64,000 nt of DNA from Elymus sibiricus (GCA_039707655.1 CM077667.1:153733642-153797641), one strand, 5' to 3'; counted from the stretch's first letter, positions 10,992-23,758 are shown. A program made the numbers and translations. Notes: generated by a model not told the origin, from the sequence alone.

Positions 10992-11685
10992 CTAGGCTTG
11001 ATCTCCACCGGTAGCCGTTGAAGGAGTCGAAAGAAGGGCGTCGGCGAATGCTTCAGTTGAAGTCCTCTGAGGTGGTGGACTAGACGCTAAAGGTGCAAAA
11101 GGAGCTGAAGGAGCAGTAGCTGGTGCTAACGAGGAAGGCCTCAACTCTGGAGTAGGCATGGTAGATGTTCTGGCTTGTCTCTTGAACCGAGTGCTGGGCC
11201 AGAGAGGAGGACCATAATCATCACTGGAGTGGGGACTGGGCACTACATCCACTTCCTATTTTAGCTCATTGACAGTCACTGTCAGCTCATCAACCTTGTT
11301 GTCAAGATCATGAAATTTCGTCTCCACAATCCTCTCAAGACTCTTCTGGTTCTTGAGGATCTCAGCCACATTCTTTTCGATCCCTTGGAGAGAGCTGATA
11401 AGATAGGACATTTGATCGCTCTTCGTCCTCGGAACCTGAGCACAAGTGGCTCTAGCTACCTCTGCCTCTTCCTCTGCCTGTGCAGTAGATGAAGTGGGAT
11501 GAGAAGGATCCATCACCACAACATTGTCCTCGAACTCTGGCAATAGTGGCAGCCTTGGGCAAGCCATGAGAACTGGGGGTGCCTGGATCCTCTGAAGATG
11601 AAGATCCAGCTTCTGGGCTAGTGCCAGCATCCAAGTCAACACTCTGCTCTCTGAAGTCATTGTCACTGTCCTCTGAGCCTGACAT
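10992..11685 (-). pseudogene. Env-like / accessory ORF of element E, broken
   Basis: The frame starts at the Met of MSGSEDSDND (11685), shifts frame near 11525-11560 and meets an in-frame TAG at 11253-11255 after VTVNELK, then runs to 10992. The N-terminus is acidic and Ser-rich. The middle (SSLQGIEKNVAEILKNQ onwards to NELK) has a clear heptad pattern for a coiled coil of about 55 residues. The C-terminus is Pro/Ala/Ser-rich. It lies between gag and the 3' LTR, where Maximus-type Sireviruses carry an env-like gene. I see no signal peptide or membrane segment, so the env-like label rests on position and coiled coil only. It could equally be an unrelated accessory protein. Confidence 0.5.
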
Positions 11686-12224
11686 ACTGAGCATGTGAAT
11701 AGATATAGATGAGTAGAAGGGATAAGCATCACAAAATCCAGAAGTTTTCAAAAGTTTGAACTAAAAAATGTAGCTTCAGAATTCTGCAGCATGCAATTCA
11801 TTTCCACCGAGTTTCAATTTTCGGAGCTACCGAGACAGACTCCCTCTTACACGGTGACTTGGTCACCTTTTCGGTTTCACCGAAAAGAATGACTCAGTCA
11901 CACCGAGAAAGTTCTCATAGCCCTAAAAACCAAATCGGTCGTACCGATTATTTCCACTCGGTGATACCGAAATGCAGGTTGCGGAACCCTAAACCTAAAT
12001 TTTCTCATTCTGCTAATCTACGGGATTTGTTTAGATGATGAAGACAGTGCAATCCATGGAAAGATAATGGGCGAAACCTAATGCGCAAGAATCAGAATCA
12101 ATGAGCACAAAAGGGGCGAGATCTTTACCCTAACTTGGTGAAGATCTCCTACGGCGGTGACGGCGGAGAAGATTCCCGTCGACGGCGAGGAACTCCAGTG
12201 GCGAGGGCGCACGGAGATGAGGTG
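11686..12224 (-). promoter_or_regulatory. Leader of the env-like ORF with Sirevirus palindromes
   Basis: No ORF. Five TCGGT-N-ACCGA type inverted repeats lie between about 11815 and 11965, then a GC-rich stretch runs to the insertion site of D. With D removed this joins 37201-37470, where more palindromes and a TATA site occur. Read on the minus strand it looks like a leader or intron between promoter and ORF. Confidence 0.45.
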
Positions 12225-12229
12225 ACAAC

Positions 12230-13110
12230 TGTCAGGCCCGTGGGACTTGGGGTACCCAGGCCCATCTGCGTGCGACCCAAGACGCGATGCATGCCATGGG
12301 CCCAGCACGGCCCACCATTGGACTTCACGAGCAAGACCCTCGCGAGGGACCCCGCCTCGCGAGGCACATATCAGCAAGCAACGTCAGGAGCCTTGCGAAG
12401 CCCCCCTCGCAAGGTCGCCTCCTGAGGCTGCCCCCGAGGCCTTCGCGGGGTGGACTAATCAAGGGTGACCCAGCGGGGTCGCGCGGTCCTGCGCCTTCAC
12501 GTGGGTGACGCGCGCCACGCCGAGCGGCGCCAGGAGCCATGCCAGCAGGCATGGATGAGGAGGCTTTCCTCTTCCGTGCTAAGGGAGTAGGGCCAGCTTG
12601 CTGGTTCCCAAAGCAATCTCCAAAGGTTTCCGTTTGGTGCAAGAAGACCAAGGCTAGGGGCTTGCCAGGACGGAGGTTATCCCCGAGCCCACCAGCGCGT
12701 CACGGCAGGAGGCTTTTGCAAGCGAAGACTACTTTTGTCAGGATAAGCTGCAGTCATGCCCCCCTTCAAACTGGTCGTTGTGGCAACCTTCCCGCCTTGT
12801 GTTTTCAGGGGAAGAGGACCGGTGCCAGTATAAGATAGGGTAGGCTGCCTCCGTAGAAGGGGATCGACCCGAAGCTATCCAGAACCCACCTTTGTACTCC
12901 CTCTCACCCCAAGCAATCCAGACAAGCAGGAGTAGGGTCTTACACCGCAAGGTGGCGCGAACCTGGGCAAACTGCCATGTCCACTATTCTTCTTCCTTAG
13001 CTCGAGCACGCCGGAGTGTCGCCGTGAGGTTGCGTGGTAGAGTAGGGCGGGGAAACCAGCGCACCCCAGAGTTCGAACCTCTTTGGGTCCCCGGAGCCCT
13101 GATTCCAACA
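12230..13110 (+). repeat. 5' LTR of Gypsy element D
   Basis: 881 bp from TGTCAGGCCC to CTGATTCCAACA. The partner LTR at 36317-37200 is 884 bp. A TATA-like GTATAAGA lies near 12828. CTCGCGAG-type palindromes are frequent. Differences between the two copies are scattered and mostly transitions, so the insertion is not recent. Confidence 0.85.
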
Positions 13111-13130
13111 TTTGGTGCGCCAGCTAGGGG
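13111..13130 (+). promoter_or_regulatory. Primer binding site, element D
   Basis: TTTGGTGCGCCAGCTAGGGG directly follows the 5' LTR. The position and TGG start fit a tRNA primer site, but I cannot name the tRNA with confidence. Confidence 0.55.
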
Positions 13131-13179
13131 GTGCGCAGCTGTTCTCCAGCTCCGTTTCGGCTCCAGCTTTGCCAACCCT

Positions 13180-13601
13180 ATGGCTGACGCTCGTCGTGTG
13201 CGTGCCGAGCACTGGGCCGCGATGGTCGCCACCACTCCGTCGGCGCCAAAGCTGCCGCTGCCATCAACCCTGCTGCCCGCGAGCAGCAGGACTCCTCCTT
13301 GCACCCTTCCGTGCAGCAGGATGGCCGCACCGCCATAGCTTCCTCCTCCCATGCCTGCCTTGGGCACATGAACGCGTAGGCCGCGCTGCTCATGGTGCGC
13401 GAGCTACTTCGCTACCGCCCGGCGGATACTGGCTATGACGCCTGCCTGGGCCGCATCACTGAGCTCGTCACCGCCGCCGGAGAAGCCTCGACACCCTCTC
13501 GCTCGCTTTGCCCTCTACCGTCTCGCGCTGGGGACGTGGCGCATGGAGCACCTCCGCCACCTCCCCTGCGAAGCGACCCAGTTGATCCTTGGCGCGACGC
13601 A
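13180..13601 (+). pseudogene. Gag N-terminal part of element D (interrupted)
   Basis: The frame opens at the ATG at 13180 with MADARRVRAEHWAAMV and is soon broken by shifts, so it is read in pieces. Composition (Ala, Pro, Arg) is that of GC-rich Triticeae Gypsy gag. It is cut at 13601 by the 5' LTR of element C and resumes at 28882. Confidence 0.6.
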
Positions 13602-15279
13602 TAGATACGTCTCCAACGTATCGATAATTTATGAAGTATTATTGCCATATTCACCTATGTTTATAATACTTTTATATGGTTTTGATGCACTTTGCAGATT
13701 TATTTAGAACTAACCCGGACTGACGCTGTTTTCAACAGAACTACCGTGGTGTTGTTTTTTGTGCAGAAATCAAAGTTCTCCAAATGCAACAAAACTTTTT
13801 GACGATTTTTTTGGAACAAAAGAGGCACTAGAAGCTTCTTTGGAGGGCTAGAAGAGCCACGAGGTGGGCACAACCCACCAGGGCGGGCCAGGCCCCTCCG
13901 GCGCGCCCTGGTGTCTTGTGGTCCACTCGTGGCCCATCTTCGCGTGAAACCGACGCCCAAAAATCCTACATATTCAGAAACCCCCAGAAATAACCCTAGA
14001 CCAGAAGTTCCGCCGCCGCAACTCTCTGTATCGACAAAAACCCAATCTGGAGGCGTTCCAGTACCCTGTCGGAGAGGGTAGATCATCTCTGGTGGCCATC
14101 TTCATCATCCCGGTGGAGGCCATGATGAGGAGGGAGTAGTCCACCCTCGGGGCTGAGGGTATGTACCAGTAGCTATGTGTTCAATCTCTCTCTCTCTCTT
14201 GTGTTCTTGAGATGTCACGATCTTGATGTATCACAGGCTTTGTTAATATAGTCGGATCATATGATGTTATTCCCTTGCTATCATGTTGTGATGAATTGAA
14301 TCTTTCCCTTTGAGATGTCGTTATGTTGGATTGAATATTTTGGTTGAGAACACTTGATGTACGTCTTGCGTGGGATACCCGTAGTGACATTGGGGTATTC
14401 TATTGATTCACTTGATATATGTTGAGGCATCAACTTGCGGATTCTGGTAACCTAGGGGATCTATGGATAGGGGTTGATTGCACGTTTTCATACCATGTTC
14501 TCCAATAGAAATCCTGGGGCACTCTTTGAGGTTCTTTGTGTTGGATTGAGTATTATGAATGTGAAATTGTTTGATGCGTATCGTATAATTAACTCATGGA
14601 TAGTTGTGGTGACATTGGAGTATCTAGGTGACATTAGAGTTGGTTGATGCGTATCATATGGTGTTATTTTAGTACGAACTCTTAGATAGATCGATCGGAA
14701 AGGATAACTTGGTGTTATTTTAGTACGAACTCTTGGATAGATCGATCGGAAAGGATAACTTTAAGGTGGTTTCGTACTCTACAAACAATTTCTTCTTGTG
14801 TTCTCCGCTAGATAAGAACTTTGGAGTGATTCTTCGTTGCACGTTGAGGGATGGTTATGTGATCCAATTATATTAGCATTGTTGAGAGATTGCACTAGCG
14901 AAAGTACGGACCCTAGGCCTTGTTTTCAAGCATTGCAATACCGTTTGTGCTCACTTTTGTTACTTGCTACCTTGCTGTTTTTTATTGTTACTATTACAAA
15001 AATCAATACCTACTATCATTACTACACTTGTATCACCATCTCTTCGCCGAACTAGCGAACCTATACAATTTACCATTGTATTTGGTGTGTTGGGGACACA
15101 AGAGACTTTTTATTATTTGATTGTAGGGCTGTTTGAGAGAGACCATCTTCATCCTACACCTCCCACGGATTGATAAACCTTAGGTCATCCACTTGAGGGA
15201 AAATTGCTACTGACCTACAAAACTCTACGCTTGGAGGCCCAACAAAGTCTACAAGAATAAAGTTGCGTAGTAGACATCA
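13602..15279 (+). repeat. 5' LTR of Gypsy element C
   Basis: 1678 bp, paired with 27199-28881. It contains a direct duplication of GGTGTTATTTTAGTACGAAC about 60 bp apart (near 14660 and 14710), also present in the 3' copy, and a (CT)n run near 14185 that is longer in the 3' copy. It ends TAGACATCA. Confidence 0.85.
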
Positions 15280-15289
15280 AGCTCTTTTC

Positions 15290-15307
15290 TGGCACCGTTG
15301 CTGGGGA
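15290..15307 (+). promoter_or_regulatory. Decayed tRNA-Asp primer binding site, element C
   Basis: TGGCACCGTTGCTGGGGA differs from the tRNA-Asp complement at two places, both CpG to TpG or CpA. It starts 11 bases after the LTR end, the same spacing as in A, B and M. Confidence 0.75.
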
Positions 15308-15402
15308 GGTGAGTGCTTGAAGGTATATCTTTAGATCTTGCAATTGAATCTTTATTTTCTTGTTTTTCACTAGTTTGGTTTTATAAAATAAAACTACAAA
15401 AA

Positions 15403-16188
15403 ATGGAATTTGGGTTGCCTCAATTGTTTCGTCTTTTTAATTTCTTTCGTGAAAACGATGGTTCGGAAAATTGTGCTCAATTTGTAGAGGAAGAGTTTAT
15501 GAAAATACTTAATGAGAATTCCTTGAATGATGAGCATGATTGCAATGTTGCTAGTATGAATTCTCTGAATATCCATGATGCTAATGATATGCAAAGCCAC
15601 AAGCTTGGGGATGCTATGTTTGATGAAGATGATATTTCTAGTCCCCCAAGTTTTGATGAGCAAATGTATGATGATGATGGCATACCTCCTATATATGATG
15701 ATTATGATGATGACATGTATGCTATAAAGAATGATAGTAACCATGAAACTTGTCATCATGATTTTAATATTGAATGTGGTTATGTCAATCAAGTGTCTCG
15801 TGATAGTTATTTTGTTGAGTTTGCTCCCACTACCATGGATGAGAAGAAAATTGCTTATGTGGAGAGTAATAAATTTTCTATGCTTGTAGATCATGAAAAT
15901 AATGCTTTATGTGATAGTTATATTGTTTAATTCCTTCATGATGCTACTGAAAATTATTATGAGGGAGGAACATATGCTTGTAGGAATTGCAATAATATTA
16001 AGTTTCCTCTCTATGTGTTCAAAGTTTTGAAGATATGCTTGTTTTGCCTTCCTATGCTAGTTGATTCTTGCTCCCATAAATTGTTTTCTCAAAAAATACC
16101 TATGCATAGGAAGTGGGTTAGACTTAAATGTGCTTGTCATGTGTTTCATGATGCTCCCTTGCATGTTTCAATTACTATTCCTATGTGA
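15403..16188 (+). pseudogene. Acidic ORF of a non-autonomous Gypsy element (C), one internal stop
   Basis: The chosen start is the ATG of MEFGLPQLFRLFNFF. The frame runs to a TAA at 15928-15930 and continues without shift to TGA at 16186-16188, so the middle stop is probably a single substitution. The first half is strongly acidic, with a run around DDDDG/YDDYDDDMY (residues about 85-110). The last third has paired Cys (ACRNCNN), a run LPMLVDSCSHKLF and a basic segment HRKWVRLKC. I know this type from Triticeae non-autonomous Gypsy elements but no function. It takes the place of gag-pol. It has no zinc knuckle of CX2CX4HX4C form and no enzyme motif. Confidence 0.6.
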
Positions 16189-17363
16189 GCATCATTGAAA
16201 TCATCATGCCTAGCTAAAAGGCTTTAAAGAAAAGCGCTTGTTGGGAGACAACCCAACACTTTTACTTTCTGTTTTTGAGTGTTCACATGATTAAGATACT
16301 GTATTAATCATGTTTTTTGTCTTTTATTTCAATAAATTGCCAAGTAAAGCCTTTGGGATGACTCACAAGATGAGTAGAATTGATGCTGAACCAAAACAGA
16401 AACTTTTGACTCCAGTACAGGAATTTTAGTTTTTTACTGGAGCGTGATAATGATCTGAAATATTTACACAGTGTTTATATACAAATTATTCAGGTTGTCC
16501 TAATTTTTCAGAATTTTTAGAGATATGGAAGTATGGTTACACTACAGATCTTCACAGACTGTTCTGTTTTTGACAGATTCTGTTTTGCATGCATAGTTTG
16601 CTTGTTTTAGTGTTTCCATAGCTTATATTCAGTGATATAAATTATGGGAATGATAGAATACAGTAGTTATTATGTGAGAACAATTATGAATCTTGTCTTG
16701 ACAATACCTAAGTTAATGATCTTTATTTATTATACTAACCCATCTCAAGAAGTTCCGTTAAGTTTTGTGTGATTGAAGTTTTCAAGTTTTGGGTGAGACA
16801 CCGATATGAGGAGAATAAGGGGTGACAAAAAACTAAGCTTGGGGATTCCCAAGGCACCCCCAAGGTAATATCCAAGGAAGACTCAAGAGTCTAAGCTTGG
16901 GGATGCCCTGGAAGGCATCCCCTCTATCGTCTTCAACATTATCGGTATATCTTACTTAGAGCTATATTTTTATCCGTCACATAATATGTGATTTGCTTGG
17001 ATCATCATTTTATTTTGTTATTTTATGTTAGGTGTTATTTATAATCTTGTTTTTCAATAAAAACTTCCAAGAATTGCTTTTAGGATGCTTGAATTGCATG
17101 TTTGATGTGTGCTGTGTAAAAACAGAAACTTTTGTTGTAGTGTTTGAATTTTCATATTTTACTGGAATGTGCAAAGTTTCTGAAATTTTTACACAGTATT
17201 TTCATATAAATTATTTAGCCAGTCCCAAATTTGCATAATTTTTTGACTTACATAAGTACACTGGTTTAATAGAATTCTATAGACTGTTCTGTTTGGACAG
17301 ATTGCTGTCATAGTTTTGTTATCTACTTATCCTATAGTTTCCATAGCCTATATTGCTAGATAT
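16189..17363 (+). other. 3' non-coding modules of element C, left of M
   Basis: No gene. It holds the backbone block GCGCTTGTTGGGAGACAACC (near 16222), two copies of a roughly 250-bp module that includes AACAGAAACTTTTG and GACTGTTCTGTTT (about 16340-16630 and 17090-17345), and two polypurine-like motifs AAGCTTGGGG (16835 and 16893). M interrupts the second module. Confidence 0.65.
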
Positions 17364-18942
17364 TGATGTGGCTTGAGACTGCGTCGGTATTTCCCCAAAG
17401 AGGAAGGGATGATGTAGCACAGCGACGGTAAGTATTTCCCTCAGTTATGAAACCAAGGTTATTGAACGAGTAGGAGGATCACCACCACCCAATAAGCAGC
17501 ACCTGCACACAAACAAAAAATACTTGCAACCCGACGCGAAAGAGAGGTTGTCAATCTCTCTACGGTAAAAAGATAGATTAGGTAGTGATAGATAGGAGAG
17601 ATAGATCTCTCAAGAACGCAAAATAAAAAGAGCAAATAAAAAAGTGCAGCAATATGTTTTTGGGTTTTTGGTTTTGTAGATCTGAAAACAAAGAGGCAAA
17701 AAGATAGATCGGAAAGCAATATGTTGGAAAAGTAGAGCCGGGGGCCGTAGGATTCACTAGTGGCTTCTCTCATGAGTATAGTGCACGGTGGGTGAACAAA
17801 TTACTGTTGGGCAATTGATAGAAGATCAAATAATCATGACGATATCCAAGGCGATGATCATTATATAGGCATCACGTCCAAGATAAGTAGACCGACTCCT
17901 GCCTGCATCTACCACTATTACTCCACACATCGACCGCTATCCAGCATGCATCTAGTGTATTAAGTTCATGGAAAAACGGAGTAATGTAATAAGAACGATG
18001 ACATGATGTAGACAAGATCTATTCATGTAGGAATAGACCCCATCTTGTTATCCTTAATGGCAACGATACATGCGTGCCTTGCTGCCCCTTCTGTCACTGG
18101 GAAAGGACACCGCAAGATCGAACCCATCACAAAGCACCTCTTCCCATGGCAAGAAAATCGATCTAGTTAGCCTAACTAAACCAAAGATTCGAAGAAGAAA
18201 TACGAGGCTATAAGTAATCATGCATATAAGAGATCAAAGAAGACTCAAATAATATTCATGGATAGAAACTAATCATGAACTCAAAATTCATCGGATCCCA
18301 ACAAACACACCGCAAAAGTTTACATCAAATAGATCTCCAAGAGACCATTGTATTGAGAATAAAAAGAGAGAGAGGAAGCCATCTAGCTACTGCCTACGGA
18401 CCCGTAGGTCTATGGTGGTCTACTCACACATCATCAGAGAGGCACCTATGAAGAAGATGAACCCCTCCGTGATGGTGTTTAGATTGGATCTCGAGGTTCT
18501 GGAACTTGCGCCGGCTGGAATTGTGTTTCGTCGACTCCCTTAGGGTTTTCTAAATATTTGGGAATTTATAGGCATCAGAGGCGGTGGAGGGGGGGCCCTT
18601 GGAGGGCACAACCCATCAGGGTGCACCGGGCCCCCCCTGGCGCGCCCTGGTGGGTTGTGGCCTCCACAACCCACCTCTTTGGCACTTCTTTGGCACACTG
18701 GGTGTCTTCTGGTCCAAAAAAATATCTCCAAAAAGTTTCGTCGCGATTGGACTCCGTTTGGTACTGATATTCTGCGAAGTAAAAAAACAAGCAAAAACAG
18801 CAACTGGCACTTTGGCACTATGTCAATAGGTTAGTCCCAAAAAATGATATAAAGTTGTTATGAAATGATTGTAAAACATCCAAGAATGATAATGTAACAG
18901 CATGGAACAAGCAAAAATTATAGATATGTTGGAGACGTATCA
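17364..18942 (-). repeat. 3' LTR of Gypsy element M
   Basis: 1579 bp. In plus orientation it starts TGATGTGGCTTGAGACTGCG and ends GGAGACGTATCA. The minus strand carries a TATAAAT box near 18565. The sequence matches solo LTR N (32651-34223) in the opposite direction. Confidence 0.9.
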
Positions 18943-21445
18943 ACATCCCCAAGCTTAATTCCTACTCGTCCTCGAGTAGGTAAATGATAAAAACAGAATT
19001 TTTGATGTGGAATGCTGCCTAACATGTTCATCTCATATTCTTTTCTTTTGTATAGCATGGACATTTGGAATTGTAGATGATTCAAAGCAATAGTCTAGTT
19101 TTAACATAATGACTTCAATACTCAAGCATGCCAACAAGTAACCATGCCTTTCAAAATATCAACACTAAAGAAAGTTATCCCTAGCCCATCATGCTCAATC
19201 ATTGATCCATTCATGAAACACACTCAAATATTAGCTAGGCCCAATGCTCAAGTACGATCATAGCGCCTCCTAGTTGGTGCTTTATAAGAGAAGATGGAGA
19301 CTCAATGTAAAAATAAAAATTGCATAAGTAAATAGATAGGCCCTTCGTAGAGGGAAGTAGGAATTTGTAGAGGTGCCAGATCTCAAGGTTTAAATTGAGA
19401 GAGAAAAATATTTTGGGTGGCATGCCTTTCCTGTTAGCGAAAATGATAAAGTAGCTCACAATACTTTCCATGCTAGATATATCATAGGCGGTTCCCAAAC
19501 AGAAAATAAAGTTTATTCCTTTTTCCACCAAACTTTCACTTTCCATGGCGGGCCTTATCCATGGTTGCCTTCCATACCAATACTTTCCAAGGAATTTATT
19601 ATTTGACAACATAAAGTAAATATTTTTTTCTTTTTCATTTCGGGAATGGGCATCCCTATTACCGCCGCACTCTCATGCAATGACAAGTGAATAAACACTC
19701 ATCTTGAGAATAACACATCTAGCATGGAAAAATATTGGACACCCCCCACCGTTTCATGAGCGGTACGAGCACACAAAAGGGAAAATTTATTTTGAAAATT
19801 TAGAGATGGCACATATAAATTTGCTTGGAACGGCATGGAAATACCGCATATATGTAGGTATGGTGGACTCATAAGGCAAAACTGGGTTTAAGGATTTTGG
19901 ATGCACAAGTAGTATTTCTACTTAGTACAAATGGAGGCTAGCAAATAGATTGAGAAGCAACCAAACCAAGAAACGAAAATTCACATAAGCGAGCATTGAG
20001 CATAACTAACACCGAATAATGCACCATAAGTAGGATGCAATTTCATTGCATAACTATTGACTTTCATACTTGCAAAGGGAATCACAAACCTTAACACCGA
20101 TATTCCTACTAAAGCATAATTACTCACTAACATGACTCACATATTACTATCATCATGTTTCAAACCAATTACAAGGAATCAAGTTTAATTTGTCCAATGA
20201 TCTTAATGAAAGTTTTTATCATATCATCCTTGGATATCTATCACTTTAAGAGTAGTTTCATATATTACCATTGCTTTTTTGACAAGCTCAAACAAATTTA
20301 AGTGATGCACATGAGCATAAAGATTTCATCTCTCAAAAAGGTACAAGTGAAGCATGAGAGGATTTCTTAAAAATTTACCAACTCTCAAATTAATCTAAGT
20401 GAAGCATGAGAGTATTTCTACAAAAATTTCCAAGCACGCCGTGCTCAAAAAGATATAAGTGAAGCACTAGAGCAATTCTATAGCTCAAAAAGTTTAAGTG
20501 AAGCACATAGAGCAATTCTAACAAATCATAGAATAATTTTGGCTCTCTCAAATAGGTGTGTCTAGCAAGGATACAAGTGACAAACTAACAAGCAAAGCAA
20601 GCAAAGACTCAAATGATACCAGATGCTCCAAGCAAAACTCATGATATGTGACGAATAAAAATATAGCTCCAAGTAAAATACCGATGGTCGTTAGAAGAAA
20701 GAGGGGATGCCACTCGGGGGCATCCCCAAGCTTAGTTGCTTGTTTATCTTTAGATATATCTTGGGAGTGCTGTAGCATCCCCAAGCTTAGGCTCTTTTCA
20801 CTCCTTATTCCTTCATCCATCGTGATCTCACCCAAAACTTGAAAACTTCAATCACACAAAACTCAACGAAATCTTCGTGAGATCCGTTAGTATAATAAAG
20901 CAAATCACTAATTTAGGTGCTGTTGCAAACCCATTAATATTTTATTATTGCATTATACCTACTGTATTTTAACTTTACCATGGCTCATACCTTTCAATAT
21001 AACCCATAGATTCATCAAAACAAGCACACAATGCAACGAAAACAGAATATGTCTTAGACAGAACAGTCTGTAGTAATTTGTACTCTAACCATACTTATGT
21101 AGATCTAAAACTTCTGAAAAATTAGGACAACGTAAAGAATTTTTATAGCAACACTGTGTTAAAATCTCAGCTCAAGATCACGTTCCAGTAAAAAATGAAA
21201 ATTCAAATACTGGACGCAAAGTTTCTGTTTCAGATTCAGCATCGCTTCTACTCATCTTATGAATCATCCTAAAGGCTCTACTTGGCACAAACACTAAATA
21301 AACCATAAAAACACAATCATAACAGAGGCATAATTGTGTCAACACTCAAAAACAGAAAGGGAAAAGAAAAAATAAATTTATTCATTGGGTTGCCTCCCAA
21401 CAAGCGCTATCGTTTTACGCCCCTAGCTAGGCATAACGCATAGAT
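18943..21445 (-). other. 3' non-coding region of element M
   Basis: About 2.5 kb without a coding region. It contains the hairpin and polypurine tract beside the LTR (18943-18980), polypurine-like motifs in reverse orientation near 20727 and 20777, imperfect repeats around AAGTGAAGCA and GAGCAATTCTA (20290-20530), the module containing AACAGAATATGTCTTAGACA (about 21040-21250) and the backbone block near 21385-21437. Confidence 0.65.
18961..18980. promoter_or_regulatory. 20-nt hairpin beside the polypurine tract, element M
   Basis: CCTACTCGTCCTCGAGTAGG has 8-bp arms CCTACTCG/CGAGTAGG and a 4-base loop. It lies about 18 bases from the 3' LTR, beside CATCCCCAAGCTTAA (polypurine tract on the minus strand). 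Element C has the same hairpin at 27160-27179. Confidence 0.75.
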
Positions 21446-23533
21446 TCAAGTATTGTCATCTTTGGTTTTGGATCCATAGGATGCCCTCATGATTGATTCA
21501 TATGGTGGCTTAATTCTTGTTCTAGGGAAGTGTTCCATACCCATTCTTAATGGAAATTGAAAACGAATATTGCCTTCTTTCATATCAATCACGGCACCTA
21601 TAATGCGTAAAAACGGTCTACCAAGTATAATGGGACAAGACGGATTGCAATCAATATCAAGAACAATAAAATCTATGGGAACATAGTTCCTATTTGCAAG
21701 AATAAGAACATCATTAATTCTTCCAAAAGGTTTTTTAATAGTAGAATCCGCCAAGTGCAAATTAAGAGAACATTCTTCAGTATTAGTGAGGCCAGGCACA
21801 TCACATAAAGATTTTGGAATCGTGGAAACACTAGCACCCAAATCACATAAAGCAAAGCACTCATAATTTTTGATCTTGACTTTAACGGTAGGTTCCCACT
21901 CATCACGTAATTTTCTAGGAAAAGAAATCTCCAACTCCAACTTTTCTTCAAAAGATTTCATCATGGCATCAACGATATGTTTAGTAAAAGCTTTATTTTG
22001 CTCATAAGCATGGGGTGAATTCAACATGGATTGTAGCAAAGAAATACACTCAATAAAAGAACAACTATCATAATTAAAGTCTTTGCAATCCAAAATAGTG
22101 GGCACATCACTAGTTAAAGTTTTGACCTCTTCAAACCCACTTTTATCAAAATTTTCATCAAGATTTTCACCCTCCAAATTATTGGGACGCCTTATAGCTA
22201 AAGTTGACTCTACTTCAGTCCCTTTATCATCAATCTTTATATTACTAAACAAGGAATCAATAGAAGAAACACCAATCACTTTAAGATCTTCATCTCTTTT
22301 ATGAAGGCAATCACTAGAAAACGATTTTTCCAAGATTTCTCTTTTAGCTCTAAGCATAGCGGTTCTTTTCTTGCTTTCATCCATAGACACATATAAAGCT
22401 TTAATTGATTCATCAATCTTAGGCACAAAAGATTTCAACTTGATATTTTCAACATCATGAGAAATTCTATCAATGCTTCTAGACATATCATCAATCTTAT
22501 TCAAATTTTCTTCTATCGTAGTATTGAAAGCCTTTTGCGCATTCATAATTTTTTTAATATTACTCTAAATATCATAGGTGTTCCTATTATTATTATTGTA
22601 AGAGGAATTGCCATAGGAATTACCATAATTATTAGAGTAATTTCCAGGAAAAGGCCTAGGATTAAAATTACATCTATAAGCATTGTTATTGAAATTGTTT
22701 CGCGAGACAAAGTTCACATCTACGGAATCACTATTTTTCTCAATCAAGGTAGACAAAGTCACATCATTAAGATCAATAGGAGCATTTTTACTAGCATCCA
22801 ATTTCATCAAAGCATCAACCTTATCACTCAAAGTACTAATTTCTTCAACCGAATTAACCTTCTTACTAGTAGGTGCTCTTTCGGTATGCCATTGAGAATA
22901 ATTAGCCATAATATTATCTAGAAATTTAGTAGCTTCACCCAAAGTAATTTCCATAAAAGTATCACCCGCGGCGGAATCTAAAAGATTTCTAGAGACAAAA
23001 TTCAACCCCGCATAATTTTTTTGTATGATCATCCAAAGATTTAAACCCTGAGTAGGATAATTTCTTAGCATCAACTTCATTCTTTCCCAAGATTGTGCAA
23101 CATGTTCATGCTCAAGTTGCTTAAAATTCATGATTTTTGTCCTAAGGGAAATAATTTTCGCGGGCGGAAAATACTTAGTAATAAAAGCATCCTTGCACTT
23201 ATTCCAAGAATCGATACTATTACGAGGCAAAGAAGAAAACCAAATTTTTGCACGATCCCGCAAGGAAAAAAGAAACAATTTCAACTTCACAATATCATTG
23301 TCCACATCTTTTTTCTTTTGCATATCACACAATTCTACGAACGTGTTTAGATGGGACATGGCATCCTCATTAGGAGTACCGGAAAATTGATCTTTCATGA
23401 CAAGATTCAACAAAGCGGCATTAATATCACAAGACTCCGCACTAGTGGCGGGAGGAGAAATCGGAGTACTAATAAAATCATTGTTATTAGTATTGGAAAA
23501 ATCACACAACTTGGTGTTTTCTTGAGTCATCGT
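21446..23533 (-). pseudogene. Gag-protease of Gypsy element M, split by one TAG
   Basis: The frame begins at the ATG of MTQENTKLCDFSN (23533); the upstream open frame lies in the leader. Gag covers residues 1 to about 320: AALLNLVMKDQFSGTPNEDA, then FSLRDRAKIWFSSLP and ITKYFPPAK, the classic Retrotrans_gag core. It ends in an Asn/Tyr-rich tail. A single in-frame TAG (22565-22567) separates this from the downstream frame (22546-21446), which has a retropepsin-like domain: CFALCDLGASVSTIPKSL with the catalytic Asp, then FIVLDIDCNPSCPIILGRPF. Gag and protease are in one frame with no other break. The stop may be a CAG to TAG mutation or a read-through stop. Protein ends KDDNT like the gag of A. 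There is no CCHC knuckle and no RT follows. Confidence 0.8.
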
Positions 23534-23758
23534 GACTACGCAAACAAGATTGCAAGAAAGCAAGAGATCTGATGAGAAAAAGGCAAACAAAAAAGAGGGC
23601 GAATAAAACGGGAAATTGGTGAAGTGGGGGAGAGGAAAATGAGAGGCAAATGGCAAATAATGTAATTGCAAGGAGATGAGATTTGTGATTAGGAACCTGG
23701 TAGATGATGATGGAGTCTCCTCGGCGCCTAAGATTGGCACGAAGAAGAGACCGCTTCT

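Noticed and set aside
15394..15894. 166-codon minus-strand ORF rich in Ile
   Set aside because: Mirror of the acidic plus-strand ORF of C (GAT codons read as ATC).
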